From Pedobacter sp. L105 (GTDB lineage Bacteria > Bacteroidota > Bacteroidia > Sphingobacteriales > Sphingobacteriaceae), in the NCBI RefSeq assembly GCF_009765875.1, contig NZ_LMUP01000010.1, positions 124,001 to 188,000 of the forward strand: a stretch of 64,000 nucleotides of DNA, given 5' to 3'. How positions within the stretch are numbered: position 1 is the stretch's first letter; each line of letters starts with the position of its first letter. A program made the position numbers and the translations under genes. Below are positions 26,126-34,445 of the stretch, one piece after another. The notes beneath the pieces were generated by a model. It was given only the letters and a program-made list of their open reading frames with translations, was not told where the DNA came from and did no database searches.

Positions 26126-26500
26126 CTATAAATTATCTGTAATATATTTTGCCCGCTCTGCTAAAACTGCCTTTAGCCATTGTGCCATTATTTTTCTGCC
26201 TGCGTTCTCCGCATTTGTACCTTCTTTATCCTGATCCAAGAGTTGCAGAAGTCTAATGTTAAAGATGCGCAGATAATGTTCTTCTAATTCCCTGTTGACT
26301 TCATAGGCTTCTTCCTCAACATCTAAAAAATTAAGAAAGAAATAAGTTGCCCACCGGTCATTGCCAGTTGGGTTGCTGTAAAAGCAGGGTAAAGATACCT
26401 GATTGATAAAGGCTTGTATAAGGGTTGCAGGGTTAATCTGGTAAATGGTACATAAAGTACTAAAATCTTCCGGTAAAGTCAGTTGAACAGTAGTTTCCAT
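26126..26500 (-). CDS. Unknown island protein, last gene of the HEPN operon
   Basis: From the ATG at 26500 (METTVQLTLPEDFSTLCTIY) the product is 124 aa; a TTG three codons upstream also exists but is less likely. It shares a pattern with the 248-aa protein encoded just upstream: a short strand, then 'FSTLCTIYQINPATLIQAFI' here against 'FSVLCELHNCYPKEYLEHFM' there. The two are therefore probably related modules. Small soluble protein; function unknown. The start lies 9 bp after the upstream stop. Confidence 0.7.
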   Translation of the reverse strand: METTVQLTLPEDFSTLCTIYQINPATLIQAFINQVSLPCFYSNPTGNDRWATYFFLNFLDVEEEAYEVNRELEEHYLRIFNIRLLQLLDQDKEGTNAENAGRKIMAQWLKAVLAERAKYITDNL

Positions 26501-26509
26501 AGTATTCAA

Positions 26510-27256
26510 TTAAGGGTTCATATTTTGATAATGGGAAAGGTAAAAATCCCGTAGGATGTCCGTTCTTTCGGTCAGGTTTCTGACAATATAAAGTTCAAGA
26601 CGCATTTCTTCCATGCGTTCGTAAAAATCAAGTTCTGTTTCCGTAAGGTGTAACTTTTCAGAACTGTCTCTTGCAAAGCCATTGGCGATCATCATAAACA
26701 AGCCCATTGCTAAATTATCGTTTGTTATTTTAAGTCCTTTGCGGGCATGACAATCTGCCAAGGAGATCCTACCCATAAAATGTTCTAAATATTCCTTCGG
26801 ATAGCAGTTATGCAGTTCACAAAGCACAGAGAAATTTTTGCTGAGCTGTAGTGTGGTATTTTCATCCAGATATAGTACATCAGATGGAACATAAGTTCTT
26901 TCCATAATTTTAAAGAGGGAATCCACGTAAAACATTGATTTCTTTCTTTTCACCTGGTCTTTACCTTTTTCCTTTCTGGCCAGTTCAATAACTCCTTTGA
27001 TACAACCTACAGCCACTGTTCTGCAATGAAGCAAAGCTTTGCTTTCCCTGAACTTTCTTTTCCTAGCGATCACAAAGGCAGAAATTGTTCTTGTCGCCTC
27101 AGAAAACCCTTCATGGTAATAGGGACAGATTGTATCATACAAAGTGACGTGGTCAATGAAAATCTGTAACACTTCGGATATCTTAAGTTTATAGATAGTA
27201 CAGGCCACTTTAAATTCTATTGGAACATCAATCAGTTGATACTTTGCTTTTTTCAT
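26510..27256 (-). CDS. Unknown island protein with two related modules
   Basis: The 248-aa protein appears to contain two copies of a helical module. One starts PIEFKVACTIYKLKISEVLQ (about 9-28) and the other NFSVLCELHNCYPKEYLEHF (about 136-155); both resemble the single module in the next gene. A Lys/Arg-rich link (EKGKDQVKRKKSMF) lies between them. No enzyme motif is visible. The start overlaps the HEPN gene's stop by 4 bp (ATGA), so it is part of the same transcript. Similar trios accompany integrases in Bacteroidota, by my recollection, with no known role. Confidence 0.7.
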   Translation of the reverse strand: MKKAKYQLIDVPIEFKVACTIYKLKISEVLQIFIDHVTLYDTICPYYHEGFSEATRTISAFVIARKRKFRESKALLHCRTVAVGCIKGVIELARKEKGKDQVKRKKSMFYVDSLFKIMERTYVPSDVLYLDENTTLQLSKNFSVLCELHNCYPKEYLEHFMGRISLADCHARKGLKITNDNLAMGLFMMIANGFARDSSEKLHLTETELDFYERMEEMRLELYIVRNLTERTDILRDFYLSHYQNMNP

Positions 27257-28167
27257 ATCAATACCTGTTCTGAGTGATCTTGGGTTCTTGAAGCAGAGCG
27301 TAGTTCTTTGTAATTTGTAGCTTCTTTGTCTAAGTACTCAATTTTCTGCTGACACATTTCCAAGGTCATAACTTTAAACGCAGCTACCTTTTGATAGATG
27401 GCTTTGGCTTCTTCTTCGTTCACCTTAAAAGTAGAGGCATATCTGGCACCGGAATAGCTCTTTGTCAATACTTCAAATAATCTTTTATCTTCGGCACTAC
27501 CGGATAAAAACATTTTTAATGGCCTGTCTGAAAAAGCTGTGGATAAGCCAAGCATCCGGCCAAGGTTATGAATTTCTGAGCGGTAAGCTAAATGTACCCT
27601 AATCAATGCAATCAGACACTGTTCTACCACCTGATGCAGCATAAAAACGCAAACCGTAAATTGCTCCTTAGATAGGCATTCACCGGCTCCATTAAAAAAG
27701 CCGTCGGCTAAAGGCATCCTATGGGATAAATGTTTGATTGCTTTAACAGCGCTTTGTGTTGGGATGAAAACGTTAGAACAGTCCATATTACCCATTCCGT
27801 CATAGCTGTAAATTAATTGGCCTTTAGTGCATACCGTCATGAAGAAGCGGTTGTTAGCTTTAATGGCATCGTTTATGTTTTCCAAGCCATGGCATAGAAT
27901 AGTAATATTACCATGCTGATAATGATAATTGGAAAAATCCTGTGCCTCATAATCAATTCTGGTTATGCTTTCAGTTACTACCAGCAGGCAGTAATTGCAA
28001 TTATACTTACTCTGCTGATCTGTAAAACAACCTTGTAGTTCCTTAAAAGAAGTTGATTTGGCAAAACAGAAAATTTGAAGCGGTTGAAACTTATCAACCA
28101 GTGACCTTATGAAGGTTTTGAAATAGTTGGCATGGTTTAATGCCGGACTTAAAGTTTGCGTTTCCAT
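27253..28167 (-). CDS. HEPN-domain protein
   Basis: A 304-aa protein. The C-terminal part (about 170-285) is a HEPN-type helical bundle, with FTVCVFMLHQVVEQCLIALI then HLAYRSEIHNLGRML, where R and H are in the place of the usual Rx4-6H ribonuclease motif but spaced Rx3H. The N-terminal part (about 15-110, FIRSLVDKFQPLQIFCFAKS then YNCNYCLLVVTESIT) resembles a divergent nucleotidyltransferase fold, although the GS and DxD motifs are not clear. HEPN/MNT pairs often act in toxin-antitoxin or defence systems. First gene of a three-gene operon in the island. Confidence 0.75.
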   Translation of the reverse strand: METQTLSPALNHANYFKTFIRSLVDKFQPLQIFCFAKSTSFKELQGCFTDQQSKYNCNYCLLVVTESITRIDYEAQDFSNYHYQHGNITILCHGLENINDAIKANNRFFMTVCTKGQLIYSYDGMGNMDCSNVFIPTQSAVKAIKHLSHRMPLADGFFNGAGECLSKEQFTVCVFMLHQVVEQCLIALIRVHLAYRSEIHNLGRMLGLSTAFSDRPLKMFLSGSAEDKRLFEVLTKSYSGARYASTFKVNEEEAKAIYQKVAAFKVMTLEMCQQKIEYLDKEATNYKELRSASRTQDHSEQVLI

Positions 28168-28596
28168 ATATTGATCTCATTTACTTTACAAAAGTTAATG
28201 AGCCAATAGTAGGTGGTGTTAACCCTCAAAGAGGGGGCTGGTCGCTCACCTACTAATTGCAAAAGAGGCTCTGGTAAGCCCGCCTACACCTAAAATTAGA
28301 TTTTAGTTTCAGCTTTACCACTTCTTTCGAAATGGCTAATCGTGCAAAAAAATAAGCAAGCGCCAGCCCCACCTTTTACAGTAAGGGCCTACAAATGTAG
28401 TTAATTGGCGCTCTACTCACACTCGCACGATTAAAATTTACCAGATTCCTTTCGCGAGGCTCGTTATTAAATTTGGATTTATTGCTAAACCCAATTATTT
28501 AAGCATCTTAATTATTGTAAATCAAATATACATAACAGTAGTTAATATTCCAAATTTGGAATATTTAATTAGCATTAAATACATTCATTTTGTTAA
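28168..28596. other. Structured intergenic region with nested inverted repeats
   Basis: 429 bp without a gene between the divergent HEPN operon and XRE gene. TAATCGTGC (28337-28345) pairs with GCACGATTA (28425-28433), and inside it AGCGCCA (28359-28365) pairs with TGGCGCT (28406-28412), giving a coaxial stem with a loop of about 40 nt. The last 100 bp are A+T-rich and should contain the XRE promoter. It could be a regulatory RNA, an operator cluster or an origin-like region; nothing known was recognised. Confidence 0.5.
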
Positions 28597-28869
28597 ATGG
28601 CAGAACAGTATATCGACAAGGATTCATTAAAAGCAATTAGAGATAAATTGTGGGCTATTTCCAGAGAAAAAAGAATAGGTCTGGAAGATATAGAGGATAG
28701 AACTGGTTTTAGTTACAGCCAAGTTTATAGAATTGTGAGAGGCACGAATAATATATCTGTTAGCGGATTGGTGGCAGTGTGTAAAGCACTTGAAATACAG
28801 CCTTCTGAGGTATTTAACTTCAAAATAACCATTCCGAAGTATTCACCAACCCGTAAGAATTTCAAATAA
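28597..28869 (+). CDS. XRE-family transcriptional regulator
   Basis: A 90-aa Cro/C1-type repressor with a single HTH: REKRIGLEDIEDRTGFSYSQ for helices 1-2 and VYRIVRGTNNISVSGLVAVC for the recognition part and helix 4, then CKALEIQPSEVFNF. The C-terminal tail is short and basic (KYSPTRKNFK). It is divergent from the HEPN operon and convergent with the integrase, and so may control either. Confidence 0.85.
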   Translation: MAEQYIDKDSLKAIRDKLWAISREKRIGLEDIEDRTGFSYSQVYRIVRGTNNISVSGLVAVCKALEIQPSEVFNFKITIPKYSPTRKNFK

Positions 28870-28887
28870 TCCAATGATAAAACAAGA

Positions 28888-28918
28888 AAGCGGAAATGAT
28901 CGATGACCATTTCCGCTT
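28888..28918. terminator. Terminator between XRE gene and integrase
   Basis: AAGCGGAAATG (28888-28898) pairs with CATTTCCGCTT (28908-28918), an 11-bp perfect stem with a 9-nt loop between two convergent genes. Confidence 0.7.
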
Positions 28919-28982
28919 ATCTAAATTAATGCTCTCATATAATAAAGCGTTAAACAAAGCCAAATATTGTGTAGGCAAGAAA

Positions 28983-30200
28983 TTAAATCGTCACAAATTT
29001 CTTTTTTAATAGCGCCATATCAGCACCAACCTTAATATCCAATATTTTAGCGTAATGCTGGGTTGTCCTGATATTGGTATGCCCAAGCATCTTAGATACA
29101 CTTTCAATAGGAACACCATTAGAAAGGGTTACAGTGGTTGCAAAAGTGTGGCGGGCAATATGAGAGGTCAGTTTCTTTTCAATACCACACAGGTCTGCAA
29201 TCTCCTTTAAATACTCATTTGTCTTTTGATTACTTGGAACAGGCAATAATGTTCCTTTATATAGACAAGTAATGTTTGTCGCATATCTATCCACGATTTC
29301 AACGGCAATAGGCAATAGTGGAATTGCAGAACGGGTTTTAGTTTTCTGCCTGCTGGTGAAAACCCAGCGTTCCCCGTCATTTCCCTTACGGATATTGGAG
29401 GGTTTTAATTTAAACACATCAACGTAAGCCAATCCAGTAAAACAGCAAAATAGAAATACATCCCGTACCTGACCGAGGCGTTCAGAGATAAATTTCTTAT
29501 CTGCAATCTGCTGTATTTCTTCATTGTTGAGGTAATAGCGGTCTACATTTTTAGACTTGCCTCTATAACCTAGAAACGGATCGCTAACGATCCAGCTATT
29601 TGTTAAACAAATATGAATGATCTTGCTGAGGTTCTTCATGTTTTTGACCACATAGTTATTGCAACAGTTTTTATCAGCCCTCAGATAGTAATCGAAATCA
29701 TTAATGAAGGATTGGTCTATCTGTCTGATGTCTTTATCAGGAAGTCCATATTTGATTTGTATGAATGCACTAATATGACGTTCTAATACCAAATAGCGGT
29801 TTAATGTACCCTGCACATATTCCTTGCCTACCAAAGCTTTCATTTTTTGGTTATGGTCTTTAATCGCTTCCAGTAGGGTATGAGAAACAATTGCTTTTCC
29901 TAGAAAGCTGTTTTTAATGGCTTCAGAAGTGATAATTTCCCCTGCTTGGGCAAGCGCATGATATGCCTGATAGACAGAAGTTTGTAATTGATCGAGGCAA
30001 GTATTTAATAATTTTACCTCTTCTTTTGTACCGATTGCCTTTCCAGCTTTGGCATTCCACCGAGCAGGTTCACACTCACGGCCAGTAGTCATTTCCGCTC
30101 TTTTTCCTTTCACCGTAATACGCATGTAGATAGGGACAGTACCGCTGATGTAGTTCTTTTGCTTTTTCAAATAGAAAAGCAGGCTAAAATTAGTTTTCAT
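28983..30200 (-). CDS. Tyrosine recombinase/integrase of the IntDOT-like group
   Basis: Taken from the ATG at 30200 (MKTNFSLLFYLKKQKNYISG), the product is 405 aa; an ATG four codons upstream is also possible. Arm-binding domain (1-100), SAM-like core-binding domain (about 105-205) and catalytic domain follow. Visible catalytic residues are the beta-hairpin Lys in RQKTKTRSAIPL, H and R in LTSHIARHTFATT, H in LGHTNIRTTQ and the nucleophile Tyr in HYAKI. The usual first Arg is replaced by Ala (FTGLAYVDV for TGLRxxD), as known for IntDOT relatives. It lies next to the tRNA-Lys end it would use as its attachment site. Confidence 0.92.
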   Translation of the reverse strand: MKTNFSLLFYLKKQKNYISGTVPIYMRITVKGKRAEMTTGRECEPARWNAKAGKAIGTKEEVKLLNTCLDQLQTSVYQAYHALAQAGEIITSEAIKNSFLGKAIVSHTLLEAIKDHNQKMKALVGKEYVQGTLNRYLVLERHISAFIQIKYGLPDKDIRQIDQSFINDFDYYLRADKNCCNNYVVKNMKNLSKIIHICLTNSWIVSDPFLGYRGKSKNVDRYYLNNEEIQQIADKKFISERLGQVRDVFLFCCFTGLAYVDVFKLKPSNIRKGNDGERWVFTSRQKTKTRSAIPLLPIAVEIVDRYATNITCLYKGTLLPVPSNQKTNEYLKEIADLCGIEKKLTSHIARHTFATTVTLSNGVPIESVSKMLGHTNIRTTQHYAKILDIKVGADMALLKKKFVTI

Positions 30201-30392
30201 AATGTTGCACATTAAGGGTTAAACAAAATTAGCTTTACATTAAGACGTACACAAGATGTGCAGTGGTTGAACTAGTTGTCATACAAATAGTTACAATTTA
30301 TTCGGTGAGTAGAACAGATTTCAAAATTACGCACCTAATTACTCACTTTTTATATGAGAAAATATGTGAATTTTGGCACCCCTAAAAAGACA

Positions 30393-30425
30393 AAACCCCT
30401 GTTAACATAGCGTTTACAGGGGTTT
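30393..30425 (-). terminator. Terminator now serving tRNA-Lys
   Basis: AAACCCCTGT (30393-30402) pairs with ACAGGGGTTT (30416-30425), a 10-bp stem 24 bp after the tRNA 3' end and inside the island, so the element seems to have supplied a new terminator. Confidence 0.65.
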
Positions 30426-30448
30426 ATACGTTTTGATATTGAATTCTT

Positions 30449-30468
30449 GTGATCCCGCTGGGATTCGA
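30449..30468. repeat. Right attachment site (attR) within tRNA-Lys
   Basis: Twenty bases identical to 20717-20736. They cover the 3' half of the T-arm and the acceptor strand of tRNA-Lys, so the tRNA remains whole after integration. Confidence 0.85.
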
Positions 30469-30522
30469 ACCCAGGACCACTACATTAAAAGTGTAATGCT
30501 CTACCAGCTGAGCTACGGAATC
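30450..30522 (-). tRNA. tRNA-Lys (anticodon TTT)
   Basis: A complete 73-nt cloverleaf on the minus strand. Acceptor GATTCCG pairs with CGGGATC (one T-G), D-arm GCTC/GAGC, anticodon stem TTACA/TGTAG with loop CTTTTAA, T-arm CTGGG/CCCAG with TTCGAAT, and discriminator A. CCA is not encoded. Its 3' end is the insertion site of the island. Confidence 0.97.
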
Positions 30523-30658
30523 AGTACCCTTTTTGAAGGACTGCAAAGGTAGAAATTTAAATTTCATATACAAATCCAAAGATTAAATAAATCGCTTAAA
30601 GTACTCAACAAGCTGTTTTCCAACTGAATTAATTTTACACCAATAACTATCCAACAAA

Positions 30659-30694
30659 AAAAGGGCAGGAAAGCTATAACGCCCCTGCCCTTTT
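30659..30694 (-). terminator. Terminator of the GH92 gene
   Basis: AAAAGGGCAG (30659-30668) and CTGCCCTTTT (30685-30694) form a 10-bp stem just after the GH92 stop codon; A-runs on the plus strand give a U-tail to the minus-strand transcript. Confidence 0.75.
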
Positions 30695-30710
30695 GAATAA
30701 AATTGTAAAA

Positions 30711-32993
30711 CTACTTCGCAGGTTTACTGCTCATATAAAAAGTAAGTTTACCGCCATTCATGATATCAGCATGTTTAATGGTAAGCGCTGTTAGGGGCTT
30801 GCCATTCAGCAATACCTTCTGCACATATACATTCTTATCACTTTGATTAACCGCTTCTACGGTGAAAGTTTTACCGCTCTCTAACTGCAATACCGCAGAT
30901 TTAACCGCAGGGCTTCCCAATGAATAATCATCTGAACCCGGTGCTACAGGATAAAATCCTAAAGTAGAGAAAATATACCAGGCACTCATCTGTCCGCAAT
31001 CGTCATTACCACCTAAACCGTCAGGAGACGACTTGTACTGCATCTTCAGGATCATCCTTACCCTCGACTGTGTTTTCCATGGTTGATCTGCCCAGTTGTA
31101 CAAATACACTACGTGATGCGCAGGTTCATTTCCATGAACATATCCGCCAATAATTCCTTCACGGGTAATATCTTCTGTTTCTGCAAAAAAAGCATCCGGT
31201 AAATGCATCGTGAACAATGTATCCAGCTTCAGCGCAAATTTCTTCTTGCCGCCCATATCCTGAATCAGCAATGCAGGGTCCTGAGGAACAAAAAAGCTAT
31301 AGTTCCATGAATTACCTTCAATAAAACCCTGGCCATTGGTGCTCATGACATCAAAATTCTTCTGGAATGTACCATCAGCCTTTTTAGCGCGCATAAACCC
31401 AGTCGATTTATCAAAATTATTTTGCCAGTTGCCAGAACGTTTCATGTATTCCTGGTAAACATCTTGTTTATTCAATTTTTTAGCCAGTTGTGCAATACAC
31501 CAGTCGTCATAAGCATACTCTAAAGTATTAGAAACTGAAGTGCCGCTTTTTTCCAAAGGAATATAACCTTTATCAATATAATAACCGATTCCTTCATACG
31601 ATCTGTGGTTAGACGTAGCAATACAAGCTGCAAGCGCTGCTTCAGGATCACCATTGTATACACCTTTAATGATAGCGTCAGTTACTACAGAAACACTGTG
31701 GTAACCACTCATACACCAGTTATCATTATTGTATTCCATCCAAACCGGAAGCATTTTTAAAGTACTCTGGTCGTAATGTGCAATCATGGATTTCACCATA
31801 TCATTATTGCGGGTCGGCTGAATGATATTGAAAAAAGGATGTAAAGCCCTATAGGTATCCCATAAAGAGAAAGTAGTGTAATTGGTGAAATCTTTAGCGT
31901 CATGAACACCCTGATCATTTCCTTTATACTGACCGTTTACATCATTATAAGTTGTTGGGTTGATAAAAGCGTGATACATTGCGGTATAAAAATTCACTTT
32001 ATCATCCTCTGAAGTGTTCACCACAATTTTATTCAGTTCTTTATTCCAGTCGGCTTTAGCTTGTTTCTTTACCTGCTCAAAATCCCATCCCGGAATCTCA
32101 GCTTTCATATTCTCCAATGCATTTTCCTGACTTACAGAAGAAATGGCCATTTTCACTTTAATCTTCTCCTGTTCTGTAGTGTTAAAGTCGAAATACATTC
32201 TTATCTGCTTGCCAGCTAACTCAGGGAAGTTTTTTGATTGATCAAACTTACCCCAGAATCCATGATAGATTTCTTTTTTATCATAGTTCTTTTGTCCATA
32301 AGCCTTAAACGCTTTGGAGAATGACATGGCAAAATAAACTGTTCTTGTTCTTGCCCAGCCATTGGTTTGACGGTAACCTGTTACCAGACTATCGTTCACC
32401 ACGCGGACATAAGTCCATACATTTTTATCAGGGTAGTTATAAATTCCTGACATTAAATCCAAGATAATGTGCGACTGATCAGATTTCGGGAAAGTATACT
32501 GGTGCATACCTACCCTGTTCGTAGCTGTCATTTCTGCAATGATATTATCGTCATCCAGTTTTACCTTATAATACCCTGCTTCGGCAACTTCATTCTGGTG
32601 AGAGAATGCAGAGCGAAACCCACTTTTTGGATCAGCTGCTGTACCTGGGTTCATTTGCAATTTACCCTGAGTAGGCATCACCAGGAAATCACCCAGATCT
32701 GAATGGCCTGTCCCACTCATATGCGTATGACTAAAACCTACAATTGTATGGTCTTCATATTTATAACCAGCACAATATTTATACACATCACCATTGTACT
32801 TGCCATTCTGCTCATAAGATATCGTATCGGTTTCCGGACTCAGCTGTACCGCACCAAAGGGTACTGTAGCGCCGGGAAAAGTATGCCCCATTTTTTCAGT
32901 CCCGATAATTGGTCTTACATATTTTGCCAGGTCCTGCTGTGCATTTGCCAGAAATGGTAGGAATAATAAACTGTAGAATAAGTGTTTCTTCAT
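30711..32993 (-). CDS. GH92 alpha-mannosidase
   Basis: Exported calcium-dependent exo-alpha-mannosidase of 760 aa with a signal peptide (MKKHLFYSLLFLPFLANAQQ). GH92 hallmarks are seen in order: DLAKYVRPIIGTEKMGHTFP then GATVPFGAVQLSPET at the start of the beta domain, TTFSLWDTYRALHPFF (about 377-392) and MVKSMIAHYDQS in the (alpha/alpha)6 barrel, and the signature NDDCGQMSAW with LGFYPVAPG (about 666-690). These enzymes trim alpha-1,2 or alpha-1,3 mannose from N-glycans or yeast mannan. A GH76 backbone-cutting enzyme lies 14 kb away, on the far side of the island. Confidence 0.95.
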   Translation of the reverse strand: MKKHLFYSLLFLPFLANAQQDLAKYVRPIIGTEKMGHTFPGATVPFGAVQLSPETDTISYEQNGKYNGDVYKYCAGYKYEDHTIVGFSHTHMSGTGHSDLGDFLVMPTQGKLQMNPGTAADPKSGFRSAFSHQNEVAEAGYYKVKLDDDNIIAEMTATNRVGMHQYTFPKSDQSHIILDLMSGIYNYPDKNVWTYVRVVNDSLVTGYRQTNGWARTRTVYFAMSFSKAFKAYGQKNYDKKEIYHGFWGKFDQSKNFPELAGKQIRMYFDFNTTEQEKIKVKMAISSVSQENALENMKAEIPGWDFEQVKKQAKADWNKELNKIVVNTSEDDKVNFYTAMYHAFINPTTYNDVNGQYKGNDQGVHDAKDFTNYTTFSLWDTYRALHPFFNIIQPTRNNDMVKSMIAHYDQSTLKMLPVWMEYNNDNWCMSGYHSVSVVTDAIIKGVYNGDPEAALAACIATSNHRSYEGIGYYIDKGYIPLEKSGTSVSNTLEYAYDDWCIAQLAKKLNKQDVYQEYMKRSGNWQNNFDKSTGFMRAKKADGTFQKNFDVMSTNGQGFIEGNSWNYSFFVPQDPALLIQDMGGKKKFALKLDTLFTMHLPDAFFAETEDITREGIIGGYVHGNEPAHHVVYLYNWADQPWKTQSRVRMILKMQYKSSPDGLGGNDDCGQMSAWYIFSTLGFYPVAPGSDDYSLGSPAVKSAVLQLESGKTFTVEAVNQSDKNVYVQKVLLNGKPLTALTIKHADIMNGGKLTFYMSSKPAK

Positions 32994-33262
32994 TTATTTG
33001 TTGTTAGAGTTATTAATTTCAGCCGGCTAATATATCACATAATGTTCAGGAATAGCTGTAACGTAATTGCTATATCGTTTAATCAATCCCTAATACTCCT
33101 TTTTACAAGGATCTGACGGCTCAAAAATGAATATCCGATTAAATTCTGTTATTTTTGTATAATTATTATTGTACCCTAATGAACTTTCAATTTTAAAACA
33201 GTCGAAAATTTGGGTTAGCTTGGTTCAAATGAGAGCAAAATAATATTATTAATGAACATAAA

Positions 33263-34354
33263 ATGAGTAAAAAGGGAAGAATTCTGGTGGCCATGAGTGG
33301 CGGGGTAGATAGTTCGGTTGCAGCAGTGATGCTCCATGAACAGGGTTATGAAGTTATTGGGTTAACGATGAAGACCTGGGACTATGCAACCTCCGGAAGC
33401 AGCAGTAAGGAAACTGGTTGCTGCAGTCTGGATAGCATCAATGATGCCCGTGCACTGGCAGTAAGTTATGGGTTCCCCCATTATATATTAGATATCAGGG
33501 AAGAATTTGGCGGTTTTGTGATCGATAATTTTGTTGATGAATATCTGGCAGGCCGCACACCAAACCCATGTGTACTTTGTAATACCCACATCAAGTGGGA
33601 AGCATTACTTAAACGTGCCAATAAACTGGACTGCGAATTTATAGCTACAGGTCATTATGCAAACGTAAGAGAGCATACCAATGGAAGACATGTAATCTCT
33701 AAAGGCCTGGATGAAAATAAAGATCAGTCTTATGTATTGTGGGGCGTTTCACAGCAAAACCTGGCACGTACTAAATTTCCTCTGGGTTCTTTTGCCAAAT
33801 CTGATATCAGACAAATGGCTTTAGATATGGGACAGGAAGAACTGGCCAAAAAGAGCGAAAGCTACGAGATCTGTTTTGTACCTGATAACGATTACCGTTC
33901 TTTCCTGAAACATAAAGTAGAAGACTTGGAAGACCGTGTATCTGGTGGTAATTTTATTACCAGCGATGGCATGATTGTAGGACAGCATAAAGGTTATCCT
34001 TTTTATACTATCGGACAGCGTAAAGGACTAGGTATTGCCTTCGGCGAACCAATGTTTGTAACCCAGATCCTTCCGGAAAGTAATACCGTGATGCTGGGCA
34101 GGGCCGCGGAACTGGAAAGAAGCGAAGCCATGGTGCGTAACCTAAACCTCATCAAATACGAAAGTATCAATGAGCCAATGGATAACGTGATCACTAAAAT
34201 AAGATATAAAGATGCCGGAATGCTGAGTACCATCGTTCAGGAAAAAGATAAAATGCGCGTGGTTTTTGATCACAATGTTTCAGCTATCGCCCCTGGCCAA
34301 TCGGCTGTTTTCTATGAAGGAAATGACCTCCTGGGTGGCGGATTTTTAATCTAA
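33263..34354 (+). CDS. mnmA: tRNA 2-thiouridylase
   Basis: A 363-aa cytoplasmic enzyme that thiolates U34 of tRNA-Lys, -Glu and -Gln. The ATP-binding PP-loop is AMSGGVDSSVAAVML (10-24). The two catalytic cysteines lie in TPNPCVLCNTHIKWE (near 98) and SYEICFVPD (near 200), with the central domain TGHYANVREH and the C-terminal beta-barrel starting around 265. Length is standard. One of its substrates, tRNA-Lys(TTT), is encoded 2.7 kb upstream, although this is probably chance. A terminator shared with the convergent gpx gene follows. Confidence 0.96.
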   Translation: MSKKGRILVAMSGGVDSSVAAVMLHEQGYEVIGLTMKTWDYATSGSSSKETGCCSLDSINDARALAVSYGFPHYILDIREEFGGFVIDNFVDEYLAGRTPNPCVLCNTHIKWEALLKRANKLDCEFIATGHYANVREHTNGRHVISKGLDENKDQSYVLWGVSQQNLARTKFPLGSFAKSDIRQMALDMGQEELAKKSESYEICFVPDNDYRSFLKHKVEDLEDRVSGGNFITSDGMIVGQHKGYPFYTIGQRKGLGIAFGEPMFVTQILPESNTVMLGRAAELERSEAMVRNLNLIKYESINEPMDNVITKIRYKDAGMLSTIVQEKDKMRVVFDHNVSAIAPGQSAVFYEGNDLLGGGFLI

Positions 34355-34391
34355 TCATTTTGCCTCATCAGGCAAATTATAATTTTTGACA

Positions 34392-34430
34392 AAAAAAAGG
34401 AGAAGCCCCATCGGAACTTCTCCTTTTTTT
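34392..34430. terminator. Bidirectional terminator
   Basis: GGAGAAG/CTTCTCC flanked by A7 and T7, so a 14-bp pairing in all (34392-34405 and 34417-34430), between convergent mnmA and the glutathione peroxidase gene. Confidence 0.85.
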
Positions 34431-34445
34431 ATTCAACTTTATTTT

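Larger units (their letters stand above)
20717..30468. mobile_element. Genomic island integrated in tRNA-Lys
   Basis: About 9.7 kb bounded by a 20-bp direct repeat, of which the right copy is the 3' end of an intact tRNA-Lys and the left copy is only that fragment. A tyrosine integrase gene abuts the tRNA, as in many integrative elements. Much of the interior, especially 21.0-25.8 kb, is clearly richer in A+T than the flanks. Cargo: ImmA/IrrE-type protein, unknown 180-aa protein, SF1 helicase, unknown 218-aa protein, a HEPN operon, an XRE regulator and two structured non-coding regions. No relaxase, coupling protein or transposase is seen, so it is not self-transmissible as it stands. Confidence 0.85.
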
